A stretch of 64,000 bases of DNA, from NCBI RefSeq assembly GCF_018613415.1, contig NZ_JAGGQG010000004.1, positions 1 to 64,000 on the forward strand. The letters are read 5' to 3'. Positions 8,291 to 16,841 of the stretch are shown one piece after another; the stretch's first letter is position 1, and the number at the start of each line of letters is the position of its first letter. The translations under genes were made by a program, and so were the position numbers. The DNA comes from Bacillus sp. ISL-18. GTDB lineage: Bacteria > Bacillota > Bacilli > Bacillales > Cytobacillaceae. The notes below the pieces were generated by a model. It was not told where the DNA came from. It saw only the letters and a list, made by a program, of their open reading frames with translations, and ran no database searches.

Positions 8291-9430
8291 CTAAACCCCC
8301 TTTCCGGCAAAAAGATGGACGACGGAATACGCGCCCGTGCCGCCCAAGTTTTGCGCCATGCCGATCCTGGCCCCTGGCACTTGATTGGCTGCTGTTCCTC
8401 TAAGCTGGGAGACAATCTGAATAATTTGCGCAACACCGGTGGCACCGATCGGATGGCCGCGGGAAAGGAGACCGCCGCTCGTATTAACCGGAATCTTCCC
8501 GCCATGCTGTGTCAGTCCTTGCCGGACGGCCTGCCAGCCGGTTCCCTTTTCGAAAAAGCCAAGATCTTCAATGGCTAAAAGCTCGGTCATGGAAAAGCAA
8601 TCATGAAGCTCGAGCACATCGATATCATCAGGGCCCAATCCCGCTTGGGTATAGGTTTGCCGTGCCGCTTCCACCGTTGCAGAAATCGTCAGCAGCTCCG
8701 GAATCTCCTGCATGAGCGGCGGACCCGAGGCTTGACCAGAGGCAAGCACCTGGACACCCTGCTCTTTTGCGGAAAGAACCACCGCAGCCGCACCGTCTGT
8801 AATCGGGGAACAATCAAATAATCCGAGCGGGTCACAAATCATTCGTGCCTTCAGGATTTCATCTATGGAAGTCCCTTTTTGGAATTGGGCCCTTGGGTTA
8901 TTTAGTGCATATTGGCGGTTTTTCATGGCTGCCATGGCTAAATGCTCTTTTCGTGCACCTGTTTCATAGAAGTAGCGATTGGCCACAATGCCGAAAAATC
9001 CAGGGAACGTCAATCCGGCTGGTCCCTCATTGGAGTCATTGTCCATCGCCGTGTTAATGGAGTGTGTCACAGTCTCCGTTCCGGCATGTGTCATCTTTTC
9101 AACCCCTATAACCAGGACCCGGTCATAGATTCCTCCCGCAATCAGCTGGTAAGCCTGCCGGAAAGCAATCCCCCCAGAAGCGCAGGCTCCCTCCATTTTG
9201 GCGGCGGGAATCGCACCCAATCCAAGCGAGCTTGCAAGCATCGAACCCAGAATTTCTTGTCCGGCCAAGCTTCCTCCCATAAAATTGCCCACAAAAATTG
9301 CATCGATTTTCGGCTTGCCTGCATCTCGCAGCGCTTCCCGGCCCGCTTCCACGGCCAGAGATTTGATGCTCTTATCAGGATGCTTGCCGAATTTTGTCAT
9401 GCCGATACCTGTTACGGAAACCTTTCTCAT
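8291..9430 (-). CDS. SCP2-type thiolase
   Basis: A thiolase of about 379 aa, which cleaves a 3-ketoacyl-CoA with CoA. The nucleophilic cysteine is C83 in EGACASGG. Later come HDCFS (His 276) and SRGHPIGATG (His 326). The C-terminal CxG cysteine of classic thiolases is replaced by GMAQNLGGTG, as in SCP2/sterol-carrier-type enzymes. I start at 9430: this ATG overlaps the upstream TGA as ATGA and has GGGGG eight bases before it. It is translationally coupled to the acyl-CoA ligase gene and paired with the DUF35 gene. Confidence 0.9.
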   Translation of the reverse strand: MRKVSVTGIGMTKFGKHPDKSIKSLAVEAGREALRDAGKPKIDAIFVGNFMGGSLAGQEILGSMLASSLGLGAIPAAKMEGACASGGIAFRQAYQLIAGGIYDRVLVIGVEKMTHAGTETVTHSINTAMDNDSNEGPAGLTFPGFFGIVANRYFYETGARKEHLAMAAMKNRQYALNNPRAQFQKGTSIDEILKARMICDPLGLFDCSPITDGAAAVVLSAKEQGVQVLASGQASGPPLMQEIPELLTISATVEAARQTYTQAGLGPDDIDVLELHDCFSMTELLAIEDLGFFEKGTGWQAVRQGLTQHGGKIPVNTSGGLLSRGHPIGATGVAQIIQIVSQLRGTAANQVPGARIGMAQNLGGTGAYSVVHLFAGKGV

Positions 9431-10905
9431 TGGGATACCCCCCAATAAGCTGCACGAATTTCCTTGCGCATGATTTTTCCGTACGAGCTTTTCGGCAAAG
9501 TATCCACGATGAGTATGGCTTTTGGCTTTTTATATCCGGCCAAGTGATTCCTGCATAGCTCGATCAGCTCCTGCTCTGTCACCTGCTGCCCCTCTTTCAG
9601 CACAACATGTGCATACACAGCCTCTCCCCATTTCTCATCAGGGATGCCAAAAACACAGGTTTCCTTAACAGCCGAATGAAGATTTAGCACTTCTTCCACT
9701 TCCCGCGGATACACATTCGCTCCTCCGCTGATAATCACATCCTTCTTGCGGTCGACAAGATGCAGAAACCCTTGCGAATCCAGCCACCCCAAATCACCGG
9801 TATGGAGCCATCCGTCCTTTAATGTTTCGGCTGTGGCCTCGGGCTGATTCCAGTATCCCTTCATCACGAGAGATCCCCGGCAAATGACCTCACCGATCTC
9901 TCCAGCGGACAATGGGTTCCCTTGATCATCTACAATTTTTACGTCCACAAAAGGACCGATGGCCCCGCAGGAATCAGGCTTATTGGCCAACTCTTCCCTC
10001 GGCATCATCGTGATGGTCATGGGAGCCTCGACCTGTCCATATGTTTCACAAATTTTAGAACCGAGCCATTCTAACGCGTCCTTGATTTTTTCCACGGCCA
10101 TCGGGGCACCTGCCATATTGATCGTCCTTAGGGAGGAAAGATCCCTTGAAGGGAAGCTCGCTTCATGAATCATCAGATTGACCATCGTCGGCACCAGAAA
10201 GACGGTGGTAATTTTCTCCTTTTCAATGGCCTCAAGAAAATCCTTCGGTTCAAACTTATTGAAGACTACCTGCTTACACCCCAATAAAAGTGCGCATTGA
10301 GCCAGGAAATTGCTGCCGTGCGTGAGCGGGGCGACATGCCCAATTACATCCTGCTGTGTAATCCCGCAGCCCATGATCAAAGAAAGCGCACCTGAAAGGA
10401 AATTACGATGCGTAAGCATGACCCCTTTGGGTCTTCCGGTTGTTCCGGATGTATACATAATGGCGTAGGTATCGTCTTCGGCCACCTCAATAGCCGGCAT
10501 GCTTTCCGGATACGGTGAGATCCATTCCTCGTATTCTGCTGTGGTTACTATTGGACACAGTGTCTCGATTCCCTGCAGCAAAAGGGGTTCAGCGATCAAC
10601 AGGCTGGCCTCTGAATGCTCGAGAATGTATTCATGCTCTTTCGAATGCATTCTGTAATTGAGGGGAACCTTAATCAGCCCCGCCCAAGCGATGGCTACGT
10701 CCAATTCGATATGCTCTAATCGGTTGGACATCAGGATCGCGACCCGATCACCCTTCTGCAAGCCGCGGTCAAGCAGCGCATGGGCTAAGCGGGCGGACCG
10801 TTCAGACAGCTCCTTGTATAAATAGGTAGTCTCCCCATCCGTCAGTGCCGCCTTATTTGCATATCTAAAGCAGGTCTTTCTAGCAAGGCTCGCTATCGTT
10901 TCCAT
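9427..10905 (-). CDS. AMP-forming acyl-CoA synthetase (ligase)
   Basis: An ANL-superfamily ligase of about 492 aa, which activates a carboxylic acid to its CoA thioester with ATP. The AMP-binding core YTSGTTGRPKG, the GYWNQPEAT and WLHTGDLGW motifs and the C-terminal KSSYGKIMRKE lysine motif are all present. I start at 10905 (METIASL), which follows AAGGAAG and lies seven bases after the stop of the PPC gene; the longer frame would overlap that gene. It should catalyse the first committed step of this operon's pathway. Fatty, aromatic or alicyclic acids are all possible substrates. Confidence 0.88.
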   Translation of the reverse strand: METIASLARKTCFRYANKAALTDGETTYLYKELSERSARLAHALLDRGLQKGDRVAILMSNRLEHIELDVAIAWAGLIKVPLNYRMHSKEHEYILEHSEASLLIAEPLLLQGIETLCPIVTTAEYEEWISPYPESMPAIEVAEDDTYAIMYTSGTTGRPKGVMLTHRNFLSGALSLIMGCGITQQDVIGHVAPLTHGSNFLAQCALLLGCKQVVFNKFEPKDFLEAIEKEKITTVFLVPTMVNLMIHEASFPSRDLSSLRTINMAGAPMAVEKIKDALEWLGSKICETYGQVEAPMTITMMPREELANKPDSCGAIGPFVDVKIVDDQGNPLSAGEIGEVICRGSLVMKGYWNQPEATAETLKDGWLHTGDLGWLDSQGFLHLVDRKKDVIISGGANVYPREVEEVLNLHSAVKETCVFGIPDEKWGEAVYAHVVLKEGQQVTEQELIELCRNHLAGYKKPKAILIVDTLPKSSYGKIMRKEIRAAYWGVSQ

Positions 10906-10912
10906 TCCATCA

Positions 10913-11383
10913 TCACTTCCTTCGGTATTGAATAGTTTGAAAGCCCAATTGAGGGCGGTACGCACGTACAGCTTCTATTTCCTGGCCAACAAGAATCGTA
11001 TATTCCAAGGTAACCAAGATGATATTGTTTCCCTTGAGAAAATGCCCTCCGCGAATCAGGCCGTCCTGGTCAATAAACATTCCATGAAAATGCAGGTCAA
11101 GTTCCCCTTCCTGATTGCGGCAGATCATTCCTGTGCCTTGAAGGATTTCCATGACGCCTTGAATGGTCACAGGATCACTGTAGGCAGGTTGTCCATCAGG
11201 GCCTTTAATTCCATATACGTAATGGGACTGCTGAAGGGATCCGATACAGGTCACCATGCCGGTATCGATTCCATGGTATTCACATTCCTCAAGCAGCCCT
11301 TGCATTAAATCCTGGCCTTTTGCCAGAGTTCCCCAAATGACGCCTTGATCACGGTTATAGACCGATTGTCTTTTGACCGGCAT
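10913..11383 (-). CDS. PPC/DUF296-domain protein
   Basis: A 156-aa protein with the PPC (DUF296) fold. The diagnostic part is ELDLHFHGMFIDQDGLIRGGH around residues 95-115, with metal-type histidines and a conserved GGH. In plants this domain goes with AT-hooks; bacterial stand-alone versions are poorly understood and have been proposed to bind DNA, a ligand or metal. There is no AT-hook here. The gene is embedded between an SDR gene (13 bases) and the ligase gene (7 bases), so it is cotranscribed with catabolic enzymes. A catalytic role in the pathway is possible. Confidence 0.8.
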   Translation of the reverse strand: MPVKRQSVYNRDQGVIWGTLAKGQDLMQGLLEECEYHGIDTGMVTCIGSLQQSHYVYGIKGPDGQPAYSDPVTIQGVMEILQGTGMICRNQEGELDLHFHGMFIDQDGLIRGGHFLKGNNIILVTLEYTILVGQEIEAVRAYRPQLGFQTIQYRRK

Positions 11384-11396
11384 AATTCCTCCCCCC

Positions 11397-12176
11397 TTAC
11401 ATCATTTGCACGCCGCCGCAAACATTGAGCGCTTGGCCAGTAATGTAAGCAGCTTGATCGGAAGCGAGGAATAAAGCAGCTTCGGCCACCTCCTCGGGCT
11501 GTCCCACTCGCTGAAGGGGAATCGGGCCCACATAATCAAGAATGGCTTTTTCCGCGGAACCGCCAAAGAGGGAAGCCCGGTCACGGCCAATCGCCTGCAG
11601 CATTTCCGTTTCCATGGGACCTGGACAAACCGCATTGACCCGCACTCCATTTTCTCCAAAAAAATCTGCCATCGACTTTGTTAAGCTAAGCACCGCTGCT
11701 TTTGACGCCCCATAATGCATGGCCAGTGGGCGGGGAAAGCGGGCGGCGATCGAAGAAATATGAATGATAGACCCCTGGCGCCTTGTGATCATATGCTTCC
11801 CGACTGCTTGAGAAAGAAAGAACAGCCCTTTTAAATTGACGGACAACACACGGTCCCAATCCTCCTCCTCCATTTCCAGAAAAGGTTTGGTCTGCATGAT
11901 TCCTGCATTATTAATCAAAACATCGATTCGCTCCGTGTCCGCAATGACCTGGTCTACCGTTTCCCTCATTTCCTGAACATTCGTAATATCCATGACCACA
12001 CTTTTCACATAGTCGGTCAGCTTCAGACATTCCCGCTTCGCCTCTCCCAAGGCCGCTTCATCCCGGTCGACCAAAATCAGGTTTGCTCCTTTTTCAGCGG
12101 CGGTGCGCGCCAGAGCTAGACCGATGCCTCTGGCAGCACCGGTTATCATAATAAATTTTCCTAGCAAGTTATCCAA
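11397..12176 (-). CDS. SDR-family oxidoreductase, TTG start
   Basis: A classical short-chain dehydrogenase of about 259 aa with TGAARGIG nucleotide-binding motif, NNAG, catalytic Ser in HISSIAA and YGASK. Asp in ILVDRDE after strand 2 suggests NAD(H) rather than NADP(H). The likely start is TTG at 12176, eight bases after GGAGGG; this overlaps the upstream stop by eight bases. A GTG at 12191 opens a longer frame but lies on top of that ribosome-binding site. It probably oxidises a hydroxyl intermediate, such as 3-hydroxyacyl-CoA, ahead of the thiolase. Confidence 0.82.
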   Translation of the reverse strand: MDNLLGKFIMITGAARGIGLALARTAAEKGANLILVDRDEAALGEAKRECLKLTDYVKSVVMDITNVQEMRETVDQVIADTERIDVLINNAGIMQTKPFLEMEEEDWDRVLSVNLKGLFFLSQAVGKHMITRRQGSIIHISSIAARFPRPLAMHYGASKAAVLSLTKSMADFFGENGVRVNAVCPGPMETEMLQAIGRDRASLFGGSAEKAILDYVGPIPLQRVGQPEEVAEAALFLASDQAAYITGQALNVCGGVQMM

Positions 12177-12954
12177 TGGCCAGCCCTCCACATACCTTCA
12201 GAACTTGACCGGTCACATAATTCGAAGCAGGTGAAGCCAAATAGACAACGGCTTCTGCAATGTCTGCCGGGTCGCCCATCCGCTTGATTGGCTGCCCGTC
12301 CAAAGGATACTCCAATCCTCTGGTCAGTTCCGTGACGACCGACCCTGGGGCAATGCTGTTACAATAGATGCCTAGCTCCCCTACTTCCTTCGCCACCCAC
12401 TTCGTCAGGGCGATGATACCTCCTTTGGAAGCGGCATAGGCAGGGCCGGATCTTCCTCCATTGCTCCCGGGCAGAGAAGAGGTAACTCCCCCAATAATTC
12501 CGGAAACCGAACTGATGTTGATGATTTTGCCGCAGCCTTGGTTCTTCATATGAGGATAAATCACCGCTTGCGTAAACAAGAAGGTCCCGAGGAGGTTCGT
12601 ATCGATATCACGCTGCCAATCCTCCACAGTCATTTCCTCCAATCCTAGACGTGATGCGGTCCCGGCATTATTTACCAGGATATCGACTCTGCCAAAGCGT
12701 TCAACGGTTTCATTGACTGCCTTTTGCACTTCCTCCTTCTTGCGTATATCAACCTGCATCGCCAGGACCCTGATATCAGGGTTTTCCGATTCGATGGCTT
12801 GCACTGTTTCTTCACTGGATAAAAGATCGATGATCACAATATGGCATCCGTTTTTAGCCAGGGCTCTAGCACAGGCAGCACCAATTCCCCGTGCCGCTCC
12901 TGTAATGATGGCCACTTGACCTTTCAAGCTTTGGTTATGGCTAATTTCCCACAT
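12169..12954 (-). CDS. SDR-family oxidoreductase, first gene of the sigma-54 operon
   Basis: A classical short-chain dehydrogenase of about 261 aa: TGAARGIG near residue 18, NNAG, ISSVSG and YAASK active-site motifs, with Asp at the end of strand 2 (VIIDLL) favouring NAD. The start at 12954 (MWEISHN) has AAAGGAG eight bases upstream and lies about 25 bases inside the predicted sigma-54 transcript. The two consecutive SDRs are only distantly alike, which suggests two different oxidation steps. Confidence 0.85.
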   Translation of the reverse strand: MWEISHNQSLKGQVAIITGAARGIGAACARALAKNGCHIVIIDLLSSEETVQAIESENPDIRVLAMQVDIRKKEEVQKAVNETVERFGRVDILVNNAGTASRLGLEEMTVEDWQRDIDTNLLGTFLFTQAVIYPHMKNQGCGKIINISSVSGIIGGVTSSLPGSNGGRSGPAYAASKGGIIALTKWVAKEVGELGIYCNSIAPGSVVTELTRGLEYPLDGQPIKRMGDPADIAEAVVYLASPASNYVTGQVLKVCGGLAIG

Positions 12955-12988
12955 ATGTAAAACTCCTTTCCATTTCATGAATTAACTA

Positions 12989-13004
12989 TGCAACTATCAT
13001 GCCA
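12989..13004 (-). promoter_or_regulatory. Sigma-54 (-24/-12) promoter of the catabolic operon
   Basis: On the minus strand the sequence is TGGCATGATAGTTGCA, a full match to the SigL/RpoN consensus TGGCAYRNNNNTTGCW with correct spacing. The -12 GC lies about 36 bases upstream of the first SDR start codon. The divergent gene encodes a sigma-54-dependent activator, which makes the assignment strong. Confidence 0.9.
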
Positions 13005-13022
13005 AAAGTTTTTGTATTAAGG

Positions 13023-13036
13023 ATTAAGCGCTTTCA
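13023..13036 (-). promoter_or_regulatory. cre-like site
   Basis: TGAAAGCGCTTAAT on the minus strand matches the CcpA consensus TGNAANCGNWNNCA with one mismatch (A for C near the end). It lies just upstream of the -24/-12 promoter, consistent with carbon catabolite repression, but a chance match is possible. Confidence 0.4.
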
Positions 13037-13041
13037 GTGTT

Positions 13042-13059
13042 ATATGCATTAGTGCATAT
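13042..13059. promoter_or_regulatory. Palindromic candidate upstream activator site
   Basis: ATATGCA-TTAG-TGCATAT is a perfect 7-4-7 inverted repeat. Its centre is about 50 bases upstream of the -24/-12 elements and about 105 bases upstream of the activator gene. It is the only strong palindrome in this divergent region, so it is the best candidate binding site for the 13157 activator. Confidence 0.6.
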
Positions 13060-13156
13060 GCAAAAATGCTTCTATTTTTAATTAATTGCGCATACTTGCC
13101 TACATGGTTTTCTAAATATAAAATATATTCAAACATTTTAAAACAGGGGGTATTTC

Positions 13157-14587
13157 ATGACAAGGTTCGAAAAAACACGAATTACCGAGAAGCTTTACCA
13201 GTCACAATTACTACTTACACATTTAATTGATAGCTCCTATGATGGCATCACAATAATGGATCCGTCTGGAAGAATCATATGGTACAATAAAGCCTATTTG
13301 CGTATATCAGGTTTAGCCCCCCATTTATTGGATACCTTAACCGTCGATGAAGTTTTGGAAAGAGGCTTCGTCAAGTTGTCGGTATCGAAGGAAGCGATTA
13401 TCCACAATAAGACGATCACGAAGCTGAACCAATATTCCACAGGGATTGAAGCCTTGGTGACGTCTACTCCTGTCCTAGATGAAGAAGGAAATTTACTTTT
13501 TGTCATCAGTAATATAAGAGATTTAACCGAGCTGAATCGATTAAAAAGACAGCTGGACGAAACAAACAGCCTGACTGAAAGTTACAGGAAAACACTGCAG
13601 GAAATGCAGGTGCCGAGTATGGATGGGGCGCAAATCATCTACCGCAGCCAGTCAATGGAAAAAATCGTCTCTCTTGCCCAAAAGGTTTCTGCTATCGATA
13701 CGCCTGTCCTCATTTTGGGAGAATCTGGGGTAGGAAAAGATGTCTTGGCCAACTATATTCATTTCAACAGTGACCGGCATGACTTGGGCACCTTTGTAAA
13801 AGTCAACTGTGGGGCCATTCCGGAGAATCTCCTCGAGTCCGAACTATTCGGATATGAGCCGGGTGCTTTTACTGGTGCGGCACGACAGGGGAAAGCAGGA
13901 CTGTTCGAGGTTGCCGATAATGGGACGCTTTTTTTGGATGAAATTGGAGAGATGCCCCTCTCCTTGCAGGTGAAATTGCTGGGGGTTTTGCAAGATATGA
14001 AGATTCAAAGAGTGGGTGGAACGAAGTCGATTCCTATCGATGTCCGGATTATCGCAGCCACGAACGCAAACCTGGAAGAGCTGATCCAAGCGAAAAAATT
14101 CCGCGAGGATCTTTTCTTCCGAATCAACGTTCTGCCCATCCACGTACCACCGTTAAGGGAGAGGACGGAGGATATTTTTGTCATGCTTATGCATTTTCTT
14201 CAGATGTTTAACGAAAAACATGGCAGGGAAAAAGTACTTCCCCTCCATCTCATCGATCGGCTTCTTGCTTACCCATGGCCCGGCAACGTTCGTGAGTTAA
14301 AAAATGTAGTCGAGCGGCTCGTCATCTTATCTGATGAAGATTTCATCCCTGAATCCTTGCTTCCGCCTGCTATTGATCAGTACAAAGTGGTTAAGCCGTC
14401 TCCAGTACCTCAGGACAAGAGGGCTGCAAGGGATCCAAAGATTTCTCTAAAAGAGATGGTAAATGAATATGAAAAGACTCTATTAGCTTCCTATTTATCT
14501 ACTTATCGTCCCATGAAACGGTGTGCTGAAATCCTTCAAATCGACCTGGCTACCCTTGTCCGTAAGAAAAAGAAGTTTGGGCTGTAA
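13157..14587 (+). CDS. Sigma-54-dependent activator (PAS, AAA+, Fis HTH)
   Basis: A 476-aa enhancer-binding protein. A PAS domain (about residues 20-125; DSSYDGITIMDPSGRI, YNKAYLRISG) probably senses the inducer and a short coiled linker follows. The AAA+ domain (about 160-390) has Walker A GESGVGKD at 188, the sigma-54-contacting GAFTGA at 236 and Walker B TLFLDE. The C-terminus has a Fis-like helix-turn-helix (RCAEILQIDLATLVRK). GGGGG lies eight bases before the ATG. It is divergent from the operon carrying the -24/-12 promoter, which it should activate. It resembles RocR/BkdR/AcoR-type activators in layout. The effector is unknown. Confidence 0.92.
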   Translation: MTRFEKTRITEKLYQSQLLLTHLIDSSYDGITIMDPSGRIIWYNKAYLRISGLAPHLLDTLTVDEVLERGFVKLSVSKEAIIHNKTITKLNQYSTGIEALVTSTPVLDEEGNLLFVISNIRDLTELNRLKRQLDETNSLTESYRKTLQEMQVPSMDGAQIIYRSQSMEKIVSLAQKVSAIDTPVLILGESGVGKDVLANYIHFNSDRHDLGTFVKVNCGAIPENLLESELFGYEPGAFTGAARQGKAGLFEVADNGTLFLDEIGEMPLSLQVKLLGVLQDMKIQRVGGTKSIPIDVRIIAATNANLEELIQAKKFREDLFFRINVLPIHVPPLRERTEDIFVMLMHFLQMFNEKHGREKVLPLHLIDRLLAYPWPGNVRELKNVVERLVILSDEDFIPESLLPPAIDQYKVVKPSPVPQDKRAARDPKISLKEMVNEYEKTLLASYLSTYRPMKRCAEILQIDLATLVRKKKKFGL

Positions 14588-14593
14588 CTAGTC

Positions 14594-15460
14594 TCATTTT
14601 TTATGGGCTTTTCGAAAACTAGCTGGTGAAATATCAATATATTTTTTAAAGATTCTATGAAAATGGGTCATGCTTTCGAAGCCGCATATTTCTGCGATGG
14701 ATGAAACTGAAGAATTTGTTTCTATTAAAAGTTCTTTCGCTTTAATAACTCTTTTGGAATTCAAATACACTGTCAATCCCATCCCAGTTGTTTGTTTAAA
14801 TACTCTGCTGAAATGAGAGGTGCTGACAAGAGCCTGGCCTGCAAGTTCGGTCAGGCTTAAGGGGTGGCTTAAATTGTTATTAATATACACTAATATTTCT
14901 TTGACCCAATACGGTCCATAGGTATTCGGTTCATTTAGGTGCTGCTTATTATCCATGTGGGCACGATATAGGTCCAAGATGATCTGATGAACAATCAACA
15001 AAGAAGCATGCTTATGACCAAGCTCACTTTTTTGCATTTCTTGATAAATAGTTAAAAGTTGTTCTTCCATCTTTTGTTGATTCTCTAATGGCAATGCCAT
15101 TTTATAATTTCCCACTTTTTTTGCCATCTCAAACAAATTTAAAAAAGAAAAAACATCATCTATTAAAATATTATAAAGTAACGTAGGGCTGAAAAAGATG
15201 ATGGTAGATGTAACTGGTTCATCCCTATCAGGCATTGCACGGTGAATGGTATCGTTTGGGATAAGAAATACATCACCCTTTTGCATGTCATAAAAATGAT
15301 CATCAATAAAAAATGTCCCTTTTCCGCTATAGACAAACACAATTTCATAGTAGTCGTGAATATGATCAGGCAGTTCATTTTGAGGGCTTTTCGTATCTTG
15401 GTAAATAAAAGAAAAAGGAAACAGTAAGTTGTTGTTGGAAACTTTTTGAACGGTTCTCAT
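14594..15460 (-). CDS. AraC-family transcriptional regulator with cupin sensor
   Basis: A 288-aa regulator. The N-terminal half is a cupin-like sensor (LPDHIHDYYEIVFVYSGKG, then GDVFLIPNDTIH), and the C-terminal 100 residues carry two AraC helix-turn-helices (LTELAGQALVSTSHFSRVFK and SIAEICGFESMTHFHRIFK). Such regulators usually bind a sugar or sugar acid. The gene is divergent from the LgoD-like dehydrogenase and ExuT-like transporter genes, which it probably activates. Its stop codon is only six bases from the stop of the convergent sigma-54 activator gene. Confidence 0.88.
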   Translation of the reverse strand: MRTVQKVSNNNLLFPFSFIYQDTKSPQNELPDHIHDYYEIVFVYSGKGTFFIDDHFYDMQKGDVFLIPNDTIHRAMPDRDEPVTSTIIFFSPTLLYNILIDDVFSFLNLFEMAKKVGNYKMALPLENQQKMEEQLLTIYQEMQKSELGHKHASLLIVHQIILDLYRAHMDNKQHLNEPNTYGPYWVKEILVYINNNLSHPLSLTELAGQALVSTSHFSRVFKQTTGMGLTVYLNSKRVIKAKELLIETNSSVSSIAEICGFESMTHFHRIFKKYIDISPASFRKAHKK

Positions 15461-15684
15461 TTCAGCTCATCCCCTCACTTTATGGTATATCAAAAAATGG
15501 TACAAATAAAGCAAAATATGTAATTTATATTTCGTTTCTTGTTGATTAAGATAAAAGGAGGCAAATGGTAGAAATAAATACACCCCAAAATGAAAGGGTT
15601 TTCTCACCAATTATTAATGAGACTCTACTGCTTGCTTAAAGACGTTGTAATTCTATAAAAATAAAAGATTATCAAAATTTGAAT

Positions 15685-15699
15685 ATTTCATGATGAAAT
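15685..15699. promoter_or_regulatory. Palindrome upstream of the LgoD-like gene
   Basis: ATTTCAT-G-ATGAAAT, a perfect 7-1-7 inverted repeat 31 bases before the start of the 15731 gene and inside the AraC/dehydrogenase divergent promoter region. It is a possible operator; AT-rich chance symmetry is not excluded. Confidence 0.35.
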
Positions 15700-15730
15700 T
15701 ACCATATAAAATAAAGGAGTGTAATTCCAA

Positions 15731-16744
15731 ATGAAAAGTATTGTCTGTGAAAAGCCTAATGAATTTAAAATGGTTGAAGTTGAACGACCTGAGCTTAAAA
15801 CGGGAGAAGCCTTAGTCCGTATCCGCCGTATTGGTATATGCGGAACTGATTACCATGCGTACAGAGGGAATCAACCTTTTTTCAGCTATCCTCGTACACT
15901 CGGTCATGAACTTTCTGGTGAAATTGAATCCATTGATGAAAACCCTGCTGATTTAAAGCCAGGAGATCAAGTATCAGTCATTCCCTACATGAATTGTGGC
16001 GAATGTATTGCTTGCAGAAATGGAAAAACAAATTGCTGCACAGATATGAAAGTATTGGGTGTCCATATTGAAGGCGGCATGAGTGAATGGATTACAGTCC
16101 CTTACAATCATTTAGTTAAAACAGAGGGGCTAACATTGGACCAATCTGCGATGATAGAACCTTTAAGCATAGGGGCACATGCCATTAGACGTTCTGAACT
16201 CAAGCAAGGGGAGTACGTCCTAATCATCGGTGCTGGCCCTATTGGTTTAGGGGTCATGGCTTTTGCTAAGCATGAAGGGGCAAAGGTGATCGCAATGGAC
16301 GTTAACGAAGAACGTTTGGAGTTTTGTCGGAAATGGGCCCGTGTGGATTACACTGTGAACGCATTGGATAACCCGGTGGAGAAATTGATAGAAATCACAA
16401 AAGGTGAAATGCCTACTGTTGTATTTGATGCAACAGGAAATAGTAAATCTATGGCGGATGCTTTCAACTATCCTGCCCATGGAGGAAAATTAATCTATGT
16501 TGGGTTAACCAAAGGGAATATTTCATTCGATGATCCTGATTTCCATAAAAAAGAACTTACCTTAATGGGAAGCAGGAATGCTACACGGGAAGATTTTGAA
16601 TATGTAGTGAATGCCGTACATCATGGCGGAGTAGATATCGAATCGTATATTACACATCGTACAAGCTTTGATGAGATGATTAATCTATTTGAGGAATGGT
16701 TGACTCCAGAGGCCAAGGTAATTAAGGCTGTTGTCGAAGTATAA
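15731..16744 (+). CDS. Zinc-dependent dehydrogenase, LgoD (L-galactonate 5-dehydrogenase)-like
   Basis: A 337-aa medium-chain dehydrogenase. Catalytic zinc ligands are C37 and H59-E60, structural zinc cysteines are C89, C92, C95 and C103, and the NAD fold is GAGPIGLG. The segments GNQPFFSYPRTLGHE and DPDFHKKELTLMGSRNAT closely resemble my recollection of E. coli LgoD (YjjN), which oxidises L-galactonate to D-tagaturonate. The next gene is an ExuT/LgoT-like transporter, as in the E. coli lgo locus. AAAGGAG lies nine bases upstream of the ATG. A related polyol or sugar-acid substrate is possible. Confidence 0.8.
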   Translation: MKSIVCEKPNEFKMVEVERPELKTGEALVRIRRIGICGTDYHAYRGNQPFFSYPRTLGHELSGEIESIDENPADLKPGDQVSVIPYMNCGECIACRNGKTNCCTDMKVLGVHIEGGMSEWITVPYNHLVKTEGLTLDQSAMIEPLSIGAHAIRRSELKQGEYVLIIGAGPIGLGVMAFAKHEGAKVIAMDVNEERLEFCRKWARVDYTVNALDNPVEKLIEITKGEMPTVVFDATGNSKSMADAFNYPAHGGKLIYVGLTKGNISFDDPDFHKKELTLMGSRNATREDFEYVVNAVHHGGVDIESYITHRTSFDEMINLFEEWLTPEAKVIKAVVEV

Positions 16745-16807
16745 TAACTTAAGATTTTGAATAGAAGTTTCCTTTATGTTTGAAGAGGAATTCCTCTTTC
16801 AATTGAG

Positions 16808-16821
16808 AGAAAGCGCTAACA
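16808..16821 (+). promoter_or_regulatory. cre-like site before the ExuT-like transporter gene
   Basis: AGAAAGCGCTAACA matches the CcpA consensus TGNAANCGNWNNCA with one mismatch (first base). It lies in the 97-base gap between the dehydrogenase and transporter genes, about 20 bases before the transporter start. Confidence 0.45.
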
Positions 16822-16841
16822 GATTTTGGGGAGGTAAATCA

